Shown here: piece after piece, positions 21,828 to 30,546 of the stretch
Numbering within the stretch: position 1 is the first letter of the stretch
Layout: each line of letters starts with the position of its first letter
From: Afipia sp. P52-10
Lineage (GTDB): Bacteria; Pseudomonadota; Alphaproteobacteria; Rhizobiales; Xanthobacteraceae
DNA length: 64,000 nucleotides
NCBI RefSeq assembly: GCF_000516555.1
Contig: NZ_AZSJ01000007.1
Coordinates: forward strand, 826,777 to 890,776
Reading direction: 5' to 3'
Notes under the pieces: generated by a model
Database searches by the model: none
The model's input: the letters and a program-made list of their open reading frames with translations, nothing else
What the model was told of the DNA's origin: nothing
Program-made: the position numbers and the translations under genes

Positions 21828-21846
21828 AGTTGCAACTCATTCGCAA
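21828..21846. promoter_or_regulatory. Putative metal-responsive operator upstream of mntH
   Basis: A perfect 10-bp palindrome AGTTGCAACT overlaps a wider dyad TTGC-N9-GCAA, 28-46 bp upstream of the mntH start. TTGC/GCAA dyads are characteristic of Mur-type manganese regulators in Rhizobiales. The assignment rests on position and pattern only. Confidence 0.45.
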
Positions 21847-21912
21847 AAGCATCTAAGAACAGCGGTCGACACCTCGCGGCCCAAAGCATCCGCGTCCGCG
21901 AAGGCGCGCAGC

Positions 21913-21940
21913 AAAACGCCCCAGCTTTCGCCAGGGCGTT
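21913..21940 (-). terminator. Probable intrinsic terminator after parC
   Basis: On the minus strand, AACGCCC ... GGGCGTT with a 12-nt loop is followed by TTTTG. It starts ~25 bp past the parC stop and lies before the mntH promoter. Confidence 0.65.
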
Positions 21941-21965
21941 GATGATACCGTCAGAGTGCCAGACC

Positions 21966-24221
21966 TTACTCGATGGTCCAGCCGAACTTGTTGGATTTCG
22001 GAAAACCCTTCGGCGGCAACCGACCCGCGTCGGCCCGGCTGCCCCGCCAATCCGCAAGCTCCTTCATGGAAGCCCCGAACTCGCGGCCGGCCGAGTCCTT
22101 CCAGGTGAGCCCCTGCTTGGCCTCGAACGTCACGATATCGGACAGACCACCGTCCTTGTAACGCTGCAGCCGCACGCCGCGCCCGCGCGCCATCTCCGGA
22201 ACCTGATCGAGGCCGAACACCAGCATCTTCCGGTTCTCGCCAATGACGGCCACGGTGTCGCCGGTCACAGGCGTCACCACGCGGGCCTCGTTCGGCGGCG
22301 TAACGTTCAGCACCTGTTTTCCCTTACGCGTGTTGCCGACGCAGTCGTCCTCGTTGACGATGAAGCCCTGGCCGTCGCGGCCGGCAACCAGAAACTTGCG
22401 GCCGCCCTTGTTGACGAACAGCGAAACGATATCCGCATCCTGCTCCATATCGATGAACATGCGGATCGGCTCGCCATGGCCACGTCCGCCCGGAAGCTTG
22501 GAGACATCGAGCGTGTAGAATTTGCCGTTGGTGGAGAACAGCAGCAGTTTCGACGTCGTTTCGGCGAAGAAGGCGAAGCCCAGCCTATCGTCGGTCTTGA
22601 AGGTCAGGTTCGAGAGATCAGCCACCTGTCCCTTCAGCGTCCGAACCCAGCCCTTCTGCGACACCACCACGGTCACCGGCTCGCGCTCGACCAACGCCTC
22701 CTCGATCGCCGCAAGATCGTGCTCCGGCGCATCGGCGAACGTCGTCCGGCGCTTGCCGAGCGGAGTCTTCGGCCCGAACGTCTCGCGCACCTTGCGGATC
22801 TCCTCGCCGACCCGCTTCCACTGTTCTTCTTCCGAAGCGAGCACGGCCTTGATGCCCTTCAGCTCCGTCCGCAGATCCTTGTCCTCGGTGCGGATCTCCA
22901 TCTCCTCGAGCTTGCGCAGCGAGCGCAGGCGCATGTTGAGGATCGCATCGGCCTGGACCTCGGTGAGCTTGAAGGTCTTGATCAGCACCGGCTTCGGCTC
23001 ATCCTCGGTGCGGATGATCTTGATCACCTTGTCGAGGTTCAGATAGGCGATCAGATAGCCGCCGAGCACTTCAAGCCGGCTTTCGATCTGCTGCTGACGA
23101 TAGCGCGAACGGCGGATCAGGACGTCGCGGCGGTGATCGAGCCACTCCCGCAGCACTTCGGCCAAGCCGACGACCTTCGGCACGCGCCCCTTGATCAGCA
23201 CGTTCATGTTGAGCGAGATGCGACTCTCAAGCTCCGTGAGCTTGAACAGCGACTCCATCATCAACGCGGGATCGACGTTGCGCGACTTCGGTTCGATGAC
23301 GATACGCACGTCTTCCGCAGACTCGTCGCGAATGTCGCCGACCAGATGCAGCTTCTTCTCGTTCAGCAGTTCGGCGATGCGCTCGATCAGGCGCGACTTC
23401 TGCACCAGCCATGGAATTTGCGTGACGACGACAACCCAGGTGCCCCGCGCACCTTCCTCCTGATGCCACTTGGCACGAACGCGGAAAGCGCCCTTGCCGG
23501 TGGTGTACGCCTCGGCAATGGTCTCCTGGGAATCGACGATGATGCCGCCGGTCGGAAAGTCGGGGCCCTTCACATACTTCAAAAGGTTGCGTGACTTCGC
23601 GGCAGGCTTATCGATCAGATGCAGCGCCGCGTCGCACAGTTCGGCTGCGTTGTGCGGCGGGATCGATGTCGCCATACCGACGGCGATGCCCTGGGCACCG
23701 TTTGCGAGCAAATTCGGAAACGCGCCGGGAAGAACCGCAGGCTCTTTCGAGGTACCGTCGTAGTTCGCACGGAAATCGACCGCGTCCTCGTCGATCCCTT
23801 CGAGCAAGAGACGCGCGACTTCGGTCAGCCGGGCTTCGGTATAACGATAGGCTGCGGGATTATCGCCATCGATGTTGCCGAAATTGCCCTGCCCATCCAC
23901 CAGCGGATAACGCGACGAAAAATCCTGCGCGAGACGTACCAGTGCATCGTAGATCGACTGGTCGCCATGCGGATGGAACGAGCCCATCACATCGCCGACG
24001 ATCTTGGCCGACTTCTTCGGCGGACTGCCGGGGTCAAGGCGCAACAGCCGCATCCCGTACAGGATGCGCCGGTGCACCGGCTTCAGACCATCGCGCACAT
24101 CAGGCAGCGCACGATGCGTGATCGTCGAGAGCGCATAGGCGAGATAGCGCTCCTCGAGCGCCTCACGCAGCGGAATTTCATGAACCTCGGGGGGCTCAGG
24201 GGGAATCAGTGTTTTGCCCAT
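21966..24221 (-). CDS. parC: DNA topoisomerase IV subunit A
   Basis: A 751-residue type IIA topoisomerase subunit that decatenates daughter chromosomes together with ParE. The catalytic tyrosine is Tyr127 in [12 protein letters not shown]. The helix-turn-helix region holds [14 protein letters not shown], where Gln88 aligns with E. coli ParC Ser80, a fluoroquinolone-resistance position. The C-terminal domain is a beta-pinwheel-like region (residues ~500-740). The start ATG gives [20 protein letters not shown], the usual alphaproteobacterial ParC opening. Confidence 0.97.
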   Translation of the reverse strand: MGKTLIPPEPPEVHEIPLREALEERYLAYALSTITHRALPDVRDGLKPVHRRILYGMRLLRLDPGSPPKKSAKIVGDVMGSFHPHGDQSIYDALVRLAQDFSSRYPLVDGQGNFGNIDGDNPAAYRYTEARLTEVARLLLEGIDEDAVDFRANYDGTSKEPAVLPGAFPNLLANGAQGIAVGMATSIPPHNAAELCDAALHLIDKPAAKSRNLLKYVKGPDFPTGGIIVDSQETIAEAYTTGKGAFRVRAKWHQEEGARGTWVVVVTQIPWLVQKSRLIERIAELLNEKKLHLVGDIRDESAEDVRIVIEPKSRNVDPALMMESLFKLTELESRISLNMNVLIKGRVPKVVGLAEVLREWLDHRRDVLIRRSRYRQQQIESRLEVLGGYLIAYLNLDKVIKIIRTEDEPKPVLIKTFKLTEVQADAILNMRLRSLRKLEEMEIRTEDKDLRTELKGIKAVLASEEEQWKRVGEEIRKVRETFGPKTPLGKRRTTFADAPEHDLAAIEEALVEREPVTVVVSQKGWVRTLKGQVADLSNLTFKTDDRLGFAFFAETTSKLLLFSTNGKFYTLDVSKLPGGRGHGEPIRMFIDMEQDADIVSLFVNKGGRKFLVAGRDGQGFIVNEDDCVGNTRKGKQVLNVTPPNEARVVTPVTGDTVAVIGENRKMLVFGLDQVPEMARGRGVRLQRYKDGGLSDIVTFEAKQGLTWKDSAGREFGASMKELADWRGSRADAGRLPPKGFPKSNKFGWTIE

Positions 24222-24364
24222 GGCAGGGAGATAACCCCTGCCGCGAGGATGAACAAGAAATGAATGACCAGGTCATCACTTGCTCGCAATTGGGTGATCT
24301 CCTCTCCGAACCGCGGCCGACGACGTGGCCGCGACCGGTTCAAAGCGAATGGAGGAAAAACCGA

Positions 24365-24652
24365 ATGCGTCGCTTGATGTTCGCCGCCGTTCTGGCCCTG
24401 GCAGGCTCATTCGCCGGAGGCGCGCAGGCGCTTCCCGGCGCTGTGAACCCTGGTCTCGCCAGCGACAGCAACAGTCTCGTCGAGAATGTCCGACTGGTCT
24501 GTCGGCCGGTCTGGAATGGCTGGGCCTGGGTCCGTCAATGCTATCACACGGGTCCGCGCTACTACGCCCCGCCCCGGTTCTATCATCACCACCATCACCA
24601 CCGCCCGCATCGCTGGCATCACCATCACCACCGACACCACCACCGTTGGTGA
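24365..24652 (+). CDS. Small secreted histidine-rich protein, copy 1
   Basis: A 95-residue protein with a clear signal peptide (MRRLMFAAVLALAGSFAGGA, cleavage likely after QA). The mature part ends in a His-rich tail with about 16 His, including runs of six and five. Two Cys (CRPVW and RQCYH) precede the tail. The ATG at 24365 has GGAGG upstream; the frame stays open further 5' but without signal-peptide character. It is a paralog of the next gene, with a near-identical leader and the same length. A periplasmic metal-binding role (Ni, Co, Zn or Cu) is inferred from composition only. Confidence 0.75.
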   Translation: MRRLMFAAVLALAGSFAGGAQALPGAVNPGLASDSNSLVENVRLVCRPVWNGWAWVRQCYHTGPRYYAPPRFYHHHHHHRPHRWHHHHHRHHHRW

Positions 24653-24887
24653 TCCGCGGAGGCGAGCTTGATCGTGCAGATGCGTGGAGCCGCCTCAAGC
24701 ATCGAATGCTGTAGGAAATGCTGTAGCGCAGCAAAAACTTGAGCACAGCAAAAACTCGTCCCCTGCCCTTCGGTCAGGATTTGCGGAATTTGGAACTTGT
24801 TTCCGATCTTCCGGTTAGATTGGTCGGCCCTTGGTGACGCGCACGTCGCCAAGGGCTTTCATTCGCACCCAACGGAGAAAACAAAAA

Positions 24888-25175
24888 ATGCGTCGCCTGA
24901 TGTTTGCAGCCATCATCGCTGTCACGGGAGCCTTCGTCGCAAGTGGGGCGCAAGCCCTGCCGGGCGCCGCGAGCTCCAGTTCGATCAATAGCAGCATCGC
25001 CGCTGAAGATGCGAACCCGCTGGTTCTCGCACAGTATCACCATCATCGCCGGCACCATCACCGCCGCCACTACCGGCATCACCGCCATCACATCGTGCCG
25101 CACGTGGTTATCCCGCGGCACCATCATCACCGCCACCGGCATCACCATCACCGCCGGCACCATATCCACCGCTGA
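24888..25175 (+). CDS. Small secreted histidine-rich protein, copy 2
   Basis: A 95-residue paralog of the upstream gene. The leader MRRLMFAAIIAVTGAFVASG and the following AQALPGA are almost the same, but the mature part has about 24 His mixed with Arg (for example HHHRRHHHRRHYRHHRHH) and lacks Cys. The ATG at 24888 is preceded by GGAG. A strong terminator follows 14 bp after the stop. The pair looks like a local duplication whose His-rich parts then diverged. Export is to the periplasm or beyond; any metal storage or chaperone role is inference. Confidence 0.75.
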   Translation: MRRLMFAAIIAVTGAFVASGAQALPGAASSSSINSSIAAEDANPLVLAQYHHHRRHHHRRHYRHHRHHIVPHVVIPRHHHHRHRHHHHRRHHIHR

Positions 25176-25188
25176 TCGCCTGAGAGCG

Positions 25189-25216
25189 AACGGGCCGGAT
25201 CAAATCCGGCCCGTTT
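25189..25216 (+). terminator. Intrinsic terminator after the His-rich genes
   Basis: A perfect 12-bp stem AACGGGCCGGAT/ATCCGGCCCGTT with a CAA loop and TTTCTATTT tail. It also lies just beyond the recO stop on the other strand, where the tail is poorer. Confidence 0.9.
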
Positions 25217-25221
25217 CTATT

Positions 25222-25980
25222 TCAAGATGCTGACGCCACGAGACTGGCCCGTTTACGCAAGACCGACGCGATAAACCCCGCTCGGGCATCCGAATGCATC
25301 AGTCCGCGAGGCTCCAGCACGTGCCGCATCAAGAACATGCCGGTGAGCGCAAAGCCGTCCCGCAGGTCGTCGTCGGTTGGATGCGGATCGATCGATTGTG
25401 CATCCTCTCGGAGAAATAGCGGCAAACGCAGCAGCCGGTCACGCCATGGCTCGCCAGCGGTCCGCGAAACCGCGTTGCCCGATTTCGGCGAGACGTAGAT
25501 CAGATCCTCGGTTGCTCCGGTCGCCGCGCATGCGGACAGGTCAAGACCGAAACCAAGCTCGGCCAGCATAGCCAGTTCGAACCGCGCGACATGGACAGCA
25601 GCCCCGCCGGCGTCGTCGAAATCGTTCAGCGCCGTTTCCAGCATCTCATACAGGGAGGCATGCGGATCCCGCTCCGGCAACAGCCGCGCTAGGCTTGCAA
25701 GATGGGTGACCCCGTAGACGGCATGGGACGAGGTCAGCATGTGCGCCGCCCGCAGTTGCAGGGCCTCCAGCGCATACATGCCCAGATGCTCATCCAGGCG
25801 CGCACGCCACACCGCCCGCACTGTATTGCCCGGCTGAAGCACGGGGCGCATGCGTGCGGACGTGCCGCCGCGAACAAGCCCGAGATGCCGTCCCCGCTCG
25901 CGCGTCAGCAATTCGACGATGACGCTGCCCTCGCCATGCCGCCGGACACCCAGCACGATGCCTTCATCGGTCCATTCCAT
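25222..25980 (-). CDS. recO: DNA repair protein RecO
   Basis: A 252-residue recombination mediator that helps RecR load RecA on SSB-coated gaps. The N-terminal OB fold is visible ([20 protein letters not shown], then [19 protein letters not shown]), followed by the helical domain. Cysteines of the zinc site seen in some RecO proteins are not present as a full set; only one Cys is seen ([10 protein letters not shown]). It is the last gene of the lepB-rnc-era-hyp-recO run on the minus strand. Confidence 0.93.
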   Translation of the reverse strand: MEWTDEGIVLGVRRHGEGSVIVELLTRERGRHLGLVRGGTSARMRPVLQPGNTVRAVWRARLDEHLGMYALEALQLRAAHMLTSSHAVYGVTHLASLARLLPERDPHASLYEMLETALNDFDDAGGAAVHVARFELAMLAELGFGLDLSACAATGATEDLIYVSPKSGNAVSRTAGEPWRDRLLRLPLFLREDAQSIDPHPTDDDLRDGFALTGMFLMRHVLEPRGLMHSDARAGFIASVLRKRASLVASAS

Positions 25981-26021
25981 TCCGGCAGTTTACAGGATTC
26001 CGCGATCGGCTGTCGCGTTTC

Positions 26022-26408
26022 TCAAGACTTGGGGGCCTCGAACCAACGGCTCGCCTCGGCCGTAAATGCGAAATAGAGGCCAATTGCCGTCAGACCGAGC
26101 GAGACGAAATCCGCAATCATGCGGAAGCTGAGCTCCAGTTCGCCCATGCTGCCGACAAACAGCAACGCCGTCAGCCCAAACAGGCCGGCAAGCGTCCAAC
26201 GCGCCCAGTTCCTGCGGTGCTGGGCTGCGAGCCAGACCAGATAAACGAGCGCGGCAATGACCAGAACGGTCAGCAGATTGACGAACAGTCTCGCATCATC
26301 GGTGGCATCGTCCGGCACGGCGCTCAGGAATCCGGCCGACAGCGCGTCGATCAGCAGTGATGCATAAAGATAGGCCTCGAACCTCAGAACGTCCCTTGGA
26401 ATGGTCAC
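26022..26408 (-). CDS. Conserved membrane protein of unknown function
   Basis: A 128-residue protein with four hydrophobic segments (about residues 12-30, 40-62, 70-87 and 97-115) and a GTG start 8 bp after the era stop. I do not recognise a named family. Helix 2-3 carry the basic loop QHRRNWARW. Its position between era and recO suggests that it is cotranscribed with them. Confidence 0.7.
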   Translation of the reverse strand: MTIPRDVLRFEAYLYASLLIDALSAGFLSAVPDDATDDARLFVNLLTVLVIAALVYLVWLAAQHRRNWARWTLAGLFGLTALLFVGSMGELELSFRMIADFVSLGLTAIGLYFAFTAEASRWFEAPKS

Positions 26409-26415
26409 GTCGGCC

Positions 26416-27333
26416 TCATTCCTTCGGAAATTCCAGTCCCATCTCGCGATAACGGTCCGGATCGTCTCCCCAATGTTCCCGCACCTTTACGAAGAGAAAC
26501 AGATGCACGGGCTGCTCGATCAATTCGCTCAGTTCGCGCCGTGCATCTGCGCCGATCGCTTTGATCGTCGCGCCGCCCTTGCCGAGCACGATCTTACGCT
26601 GGCTCTCGCGTTCAACAAAGATCGTCTGCTCGATCTTGACGGAGCCATCTTTACGCTCGGTCCATGTGTCGGTTTCGACGGTGGACTGATACGGCAGTTC
26701 CTGATGCAGCTTGCGGTATATCTTCTCGCGCGTGATCTCGGCGGCGAGGCTGCGCAGCGGCGCATCGGACATCTGGTCTTCCGGATAAAGGAACGGCCCG
26801 GCAGGCAGGGTCTCGGCCATCGCGCGGCGGAGATCGGCGACACCATCTCCAGAGATCGCGGCGATCATGAACGTGCGCTCGAAGCTCAGTCGCTCGTTTG
26901 CCCGTTGCGCCAAGGCAAGCAGCGTGTCGCGCGCGACCGTGTCGATCTTGTTGATCACGAGAAACAACGGGTGTTTCACCTGTTTCAGCTTCTCGAATAC
27001 AGCCTCCGCCTCTTCGTCGATGCCCTTGCGGGCGTCAAGCAGCAGGCAGACGAGATCCGCATCGTGCGCACCGCTCCAGGCGGTCGTTACCATCGCACGA
27101 TCGAGCCTGCGCTTCGGCGCGAAAATGCCCGGGGTATCGACCAGAATGATCTGCGAGCGGTCCTCGATCACGATGCCGCGGATCAGCGCCCGCGTGGTCT
27201 GCACCTTGGAGGAGACGATCGAGACCTTCGAGCCGACCAGCGCGTTCACCAGGGTTGACTTGCCCACATTGGGGGCTCCGATCAGAGCAACGAACCCACA
27301 GCGCGTTGCCGCACCCACCTCGTGGTCAGACAT
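26416..27333 (-). CDS. era: GTPase Era
   Basis: A 305-residue essential GTPase that binds the 3' end of 16S rRNA during small-subunit assembly. The G motifs are clear: G1 GAPNVGKST, G3 DTPGIF, G4 NKID. The C-terminal KH domain follows (RKIVLGKGGATIKAIG). The ATG at 27333 lies within the end of rnc (8-bp overlap); a GTG two codons earlier is also possible. Era and RNase III both act on rRNA, which fits the linkage. Confidence 0.97.
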   Translation of the reverse strand: MSDHEVGAATRCGFVALIGAPNVGKSTLVNALVGSKVSIVSSKVQTTRALIRGIVIEDRSQIILVDTPGIFAPKRRLDRAMVTTAWSGAHDADLVCLLLDARKGIDEEAEAVFEKLKQVKHPLFLVINKIDTVARDTLLALAQRANERLSFERTFMIAAISGDGVADLRRAMAETLPAGPFLYPEDQMSDAPLRSLAAEITREKIYRKLHQELPYQSTVETDTWTERKDGSVKIEQTIFVERESQRKIVLGKGGATIKAIGADARRELSELIEQPVHLFLFVKVREHWGDDPDRYREMGLEFPKE

Positions 27334-28255
27334 CCCCACCGCCCATCACACCCTCGCGGACCAGAAGCGCGGACGCTGCCGCCTTTTCCGCGTTACGCTT
27401 CGAACTTCCGACACCCTCGGCAGGTGCCAACCCCGGCAGGTCGACGGCGACACGGAACTGCGGATCGTGATGCGGCCCGGTGCGCTCGACTTCCCGATAG
27501 GCCGGTGTCGGCAGCCCCTTGCCCTGCGCCCACTCCTGCAGCACGGTTTTCGGGTCGCGCAAGGCCCGCATCGGCTTGCGCATGCGATCGGCCCAGGCAT
27601 CGCCGATCATCTTCGCCGCAGCCGGGTATCCACCGTCGAGATAGACCGCCCCGATCACCGCCTCGCAGATATCGCCGAGCACCGATTTGCGCAGCCGCTC
27701 GCCGGCACCTGCCGACCCGACCGCGCCGAGCTTGATCGCCTCGTGCAAACCCATCGCTCTCGCCACGTCCGCGCAGGTCTCCCGTCGAACAAGATCGGCC
27801 AGCCGCTTCGACAGTTCCCCCTCGTCAGCTTTCGGGAAGGCCCTATACAGCATGTCCGAGATTACGAGCCCGAGCACATGGTCACCCAGGAATTCCAGCC
27901 GTTGATAAGAGGCAGCGCGATCGTTCGGCGACTTCAGCGCCGACACATGCGTCAGCGCCGTGGTCAGCAGGGACGGATCCGAAAAGGTATGGCCGATCCG
28001 CTCCTCGATCGCTTTGGCGTTCTCGCGGGCCGTGGCCTTGCGCCGTTTGCGTTTGGTCGGCTTCGCAGCTCCGTCCGTTGTGTCCTCGGACGCTGACATA
28101 GGCTTGGACGCAGATTTGGACTCAGCCTCGGATTCACGACCGGCCGCCTCGACATCGCCGGCCGTCGCGATTTCGGCTTTGGCATCCCGTTGCGCGCGCG
28201 GCCGCGTCCCAGCTTTTTCGCCTGGAGGAAGATCGCCCGGCAGATCGTCAGTCAT
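27326..28255 (-). CDS. rnc: Ribonuclease III
   Basis: A 309-residue double-strand-specific endoribonuclease for rRNA and mRNA processing. The catalytic signature is YQRLEFLGDHVLGLVISDM. A dsRNA-binding domain follows (PKTVLQEWAQGKGLPTPAYR ... GSSKRNAEKAAASALL). The start ATG at 28255 overlaps the lepB stop (ATGA). The first ~85 residues are a charged, low-complexity extension (KSASKPMSASED, KPTKRKRRK) that is absent from the usual ~225-residue enzymes. Confidence 0.95.
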   Translation of the reverse strand: MTDDLPGDLPPGEKAGTRPRAQRDAKAEIATAGDVEAAGRESEAESKSASKPMSASEDTTDGAAKPTKRKRRKATARENAKAIEERIGHTFSDPSLLTTALTHVSALKSPNDRAASYQRLEFLGDHVLGLVISDMLYRAFPKADEGELSKRLADLVRRETCADVARAMGLHEAIKLGAVGSAGAGERLRKSVLGDICEAVIGAVYLDGGYPAAAKMIGDAWADRMRKPMRALRDPKTVLQEWAQGKGLPTPAYREVERTGPHHDPQFRVAVDLPGLAPAEGVGSSKRNAEKAAASALLVREGVMGGGDV

Positions 28256-29010
28256 CGCACGATGGTAAACAGCCGATTCCAGCGAACGGCGAATGGCCAA
28301 CGCCAGACCTGCCACGCCTGTTCACCCTCGGCGATGGAGAAGAAGATCAACTGCGCGCGGCCGATCAGGTTCTGCGACGGCACGTAGCCAACGGCCGACA
28401 GCACGCGGCTGTCGGTGGAATTGTCACGATTGTCTCCCATCATGAAAAAGTGTCCGGCAGGCACGACATACTCGATGGTGTTGTCGTAAAAGCCGTTGTC
28501 CACGCAATCGAGCGTTTCATAGCTGACGCCGTTCGGAAGCGTTTCCTTCCAGCGCTTGACGCGCGAAATCGCATCCGAACCGCACGGGTCCTCGCCGACG
28601 AAATCAGCCACCCGCTCGCGCTTGACCGGCGTGCCGTTGATGTAGAGCAGCCCGTCGCGCATCTGCACCTTGTCGCCCGGCAGGCCGATAACGCGCTTGA
28701 TGTAGTCGGTGGAGTCGTCCTTCGGCAGGCGGAACACGACGATGTCACCGCGCGCCGGATCGGAGCCGAAAATCCGCCCCGAGAACAGCGGCGGCGAGAA
28801 AGGAATGGAATAGTAGCTATAGCCGTATGAGTACTTCGAGACGAACAGGTAGTCGCCGACCAGCAGCGTCGCCTTCATCGACCCCGAGGGGATGTTGAAC
28901 GGCTGAAACAGGAAAGTGCGGATCACCAAGGCGATGATCAGCGCATGGACCACGACGCGAATGGTTTCGCCGACGCCGCTTTCGGATTTTGCCCCAGAAG
29001 TCACGCTCAT
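28252..29010 (-). CDS. lepB: Signal peptidase I
   Basis: A 252-residue inner-membrane serine protease that removes signal peptides. The Ser/Lys dyad is Ser44 in FNIPSGSMKATLLVGD and Lys105 in DYIKRVIGLPGD. Box E-type motif GDNRDNSTDSR is near the end. One N-terminal transmembrane helix (VVVHALIIALVIRTFLF) anchors the catalytic domain outside. The ATG at 29010 is preferred; the frame stays open 198 bp upstream with no family similarity. It overlaps rnc by 4 bp. Confidence 0.96.
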   Translation of the reverse strand: MSVTSGAKSESGVGETIRVVVHALIIALVIRTFLFQPFNIPSGSMKATLLVGDYLFVSKYSYGYSYYSIPFSPPLFSGRIFGSDPARGDIVVFRLPKDDSTDYIKRVIGLPGDKVQMRDGLLYINGTPVKRERVADFVGEDPCGSDAISRVKRWKETLPNGVSYETLDCVDNGFYDNTIEYVVPAGHFFMMGDNRDNSTDSRVLSAVGYVPSQNLIGRAQLIFFSIAEGEQAWQVWRWPFAVRWNRLFTIVR

Positions 29011-29266
29011 CTCTATTCCATTGCCAGCCGAAAGCGACGCTAGACCTGATTCCAGGTGATGGAACAGGACCGAAATCTCAATCCGCCATGCTGAATTGAT
29101 CTTCCGGAGAACCGTCCCGCCTTTCCGATCGCACTCCGAGCGCCCTTTTCGCAGTCTTAGACCGTTGCGCCGGAGCGCGCAATCAAAGGCCTGCGAAAAA
29201 CACCCCAATCATTTGAAAGTTCAGCATTATTTGATTCGGCGAAGCTCGCCGCACGGCCAGGCCGGA

Positions 29267-29698
29267 TCAGGTGTCCGCTGCGCTTTTGCCCACCGGCACC
29301 GCCGAAATTATGACGAAAGCCTGCGCCAGTGGCCAATCGTCGGTAATCGACAGATCAATTTGTGCGACGTGCCCGGGCGGGGTCAGTTTGTGCAGCCGCT
29401 CCAGAGCCCCCCCGGTGAGCGCCATGGAGGGTTTGCCACCCCGCAGATTGACCACCCCCATGTCCCGCCACCAGACCCCCTGGCGAATCCCCGTTCCCAA
29501 CGCCTTGGAGCACGCCTCCTTCGCCGCGAAGCGCTTGGCGTAGGTCGACACATAGTTGCGCGTCTGCGCCGCCCGGCGCTCGGCCTTGGCCCGCTCCAGA
29601 TCCGTGAAGATGCGGGACAGAAAGCGCTCGCCGTGACGCGCGATCACTTTCTCGACACGGCGGATATCGATCAGGTCGGAGCCGATGCCGATGATCAT
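29267..29698 (-). CDS. acpS: Holo-[acyl-carrier-protein] synthase
   Basis: A 143-residue phosphopantetheinyl transferase that activates ACP for fatty acid synthesis. Signatures are [20 protein letters not shown] with the Mg-binding Asp8 and [18 protein letters not shown] with the second acidic ligand. It lies 15 bp downstream of pdxJ, the common pdxJ-acpS pair. The frame is normal in length with a few extra C-terminal residues ([10 protein letters not shown]). Confidence 0.95.
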   Translation of the reverse strand: MIIGIGSDLIDIRRVEKVIARHGERFLSRIFTDLERAKAERRAAQTRNYVSTYAKRFAAKEACSKALGTGIRQGVWWRDMGVVNLRGGKPSMALTGGALERLHKLTPPGHVAQIDLSITDDWPLAQAFVIISAVPVGKSAADT

Positions 29699-29713
29699 GT
29701 GTGGGTATCCGGA

Positions 29714-30511
29714 TTACTTGGTCTGCGCATGGTCTTTGGCTTGGTCGGCTGCCGTCCTGGCACGCGCCCGACCGCGCTCCATCGCCGCGCGCATATCACG
29801 CACGGACTGCGCAAGCCCGACGAAAACCGCCTCGCCGATCATGAAGTGACCGATATTGAGTTCGGCGATTTCCGGCAGCGACGAGATGATCTCAGCCGTT
29901 TCATAATCGAGGCCGTGGCCGGCATGCACCTCCAGCCCCGCTGCCTGCGCCAGCGCCGCTGCCTTGACGATCCGCTGCCATTCAGCGTCTGCTGTGGCGC
30001 GATCGCCGACGGCGATGGCCTCGCACCAGGCACCGACATGGATTTCGATGACGGGAGCGCCAACGCGCGCGGCCGCCTCGATCTGCGCCGGATCGGCGCC
30101 GATGAACAATGAGACGCGCACGCCCGCGTCCGTGAACCGGGCCACCACCGGCACGAGCCGGTTGTGCTGGCCGAGCACATCCAAACCACCTTCCGTCGTG
30201 ACCTCCTGGCGCCGCTCCGGCACCAAGCACACCGCATGCGGCTTCGTCTTCAGGGCAATCGCGACCATTTCGTCGGTGACGGCCATCTCGAAGTTCAGAG
30301 GCTTCGAGATCTCGGCCCTCAGCCGCGCCATGTCCTCGTCGCGAATATGGCGCCGATCCTCGCGCAGGTGCGCGGTGATGCCATCAGCCCCCGCCTCGAT
30401 TGCAAGTTTGGCCGCGCGCACCGGGTCAGGCTTATCGATCCCGCGGGCGTTACGGATGGTTGCCACATGATCGACATTGACCCCGAGACGAAGCGGTGGA
30501 ACTGGAGGCAT
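29714..30511 (-). CDS. pdxJ: Pyridoxine 5'-phosphate synthase
   Basis: A 265-residue TIM-barrel enzyme that joins 1-deoxy-xylulose-5-phosphate and 3-amino-2-oxopropyl phosphate to make pyridoxine phosphate. Family motifs: [17 protein letters not shown] at the N-terminus, [18 protein letters not shown], and [20 protein letters not shown]. The start lies 35 bp after the end of rsh. The C-terminal ~20 residues ([17 protein letters not shown]) form a charged tail. Confidence 0.96.
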   Translation of the reverse strand: MPPVPPLRLGVNVDHVATIRNARGIDKPDPVRAAKLAIEAGADGITAHLREDRRHIRDEDMARLRAEISKPLNFEMAVTDEMVAIALKTKPHAVCLVPERRQEVTTEGGLDVLGQHNRLVPVVARFTDAGVRVSLFIGADPAQIEAAARVGAPVIEIHVGAWCEAIAVGDRATADAEWQRIVKAAALAQAAGLEVHAGHGLDYETAEIISSLPEIAELNIGHFMIGEAVFVGLAQSVRDMRAAMERGRARARTAADQAKDHAQTK

Positions 30512-30546
30512 TGCGCGACTTCTTTCAGATAACGGCAGCTGATCGG

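Noticed and set aside
21786-23594. A 602-codon open frame on the plus strand
   Set aside because: Antisense to parC, with shadow-like composition and no family motifs.
24541-25170. CAC/CAT-rich tandem repeats that could be taken for a microsatellite or CRISPR-like array
   Set aside because: They are the His codons of two in-frame proteins with signal peptides; there are no regular spacers.
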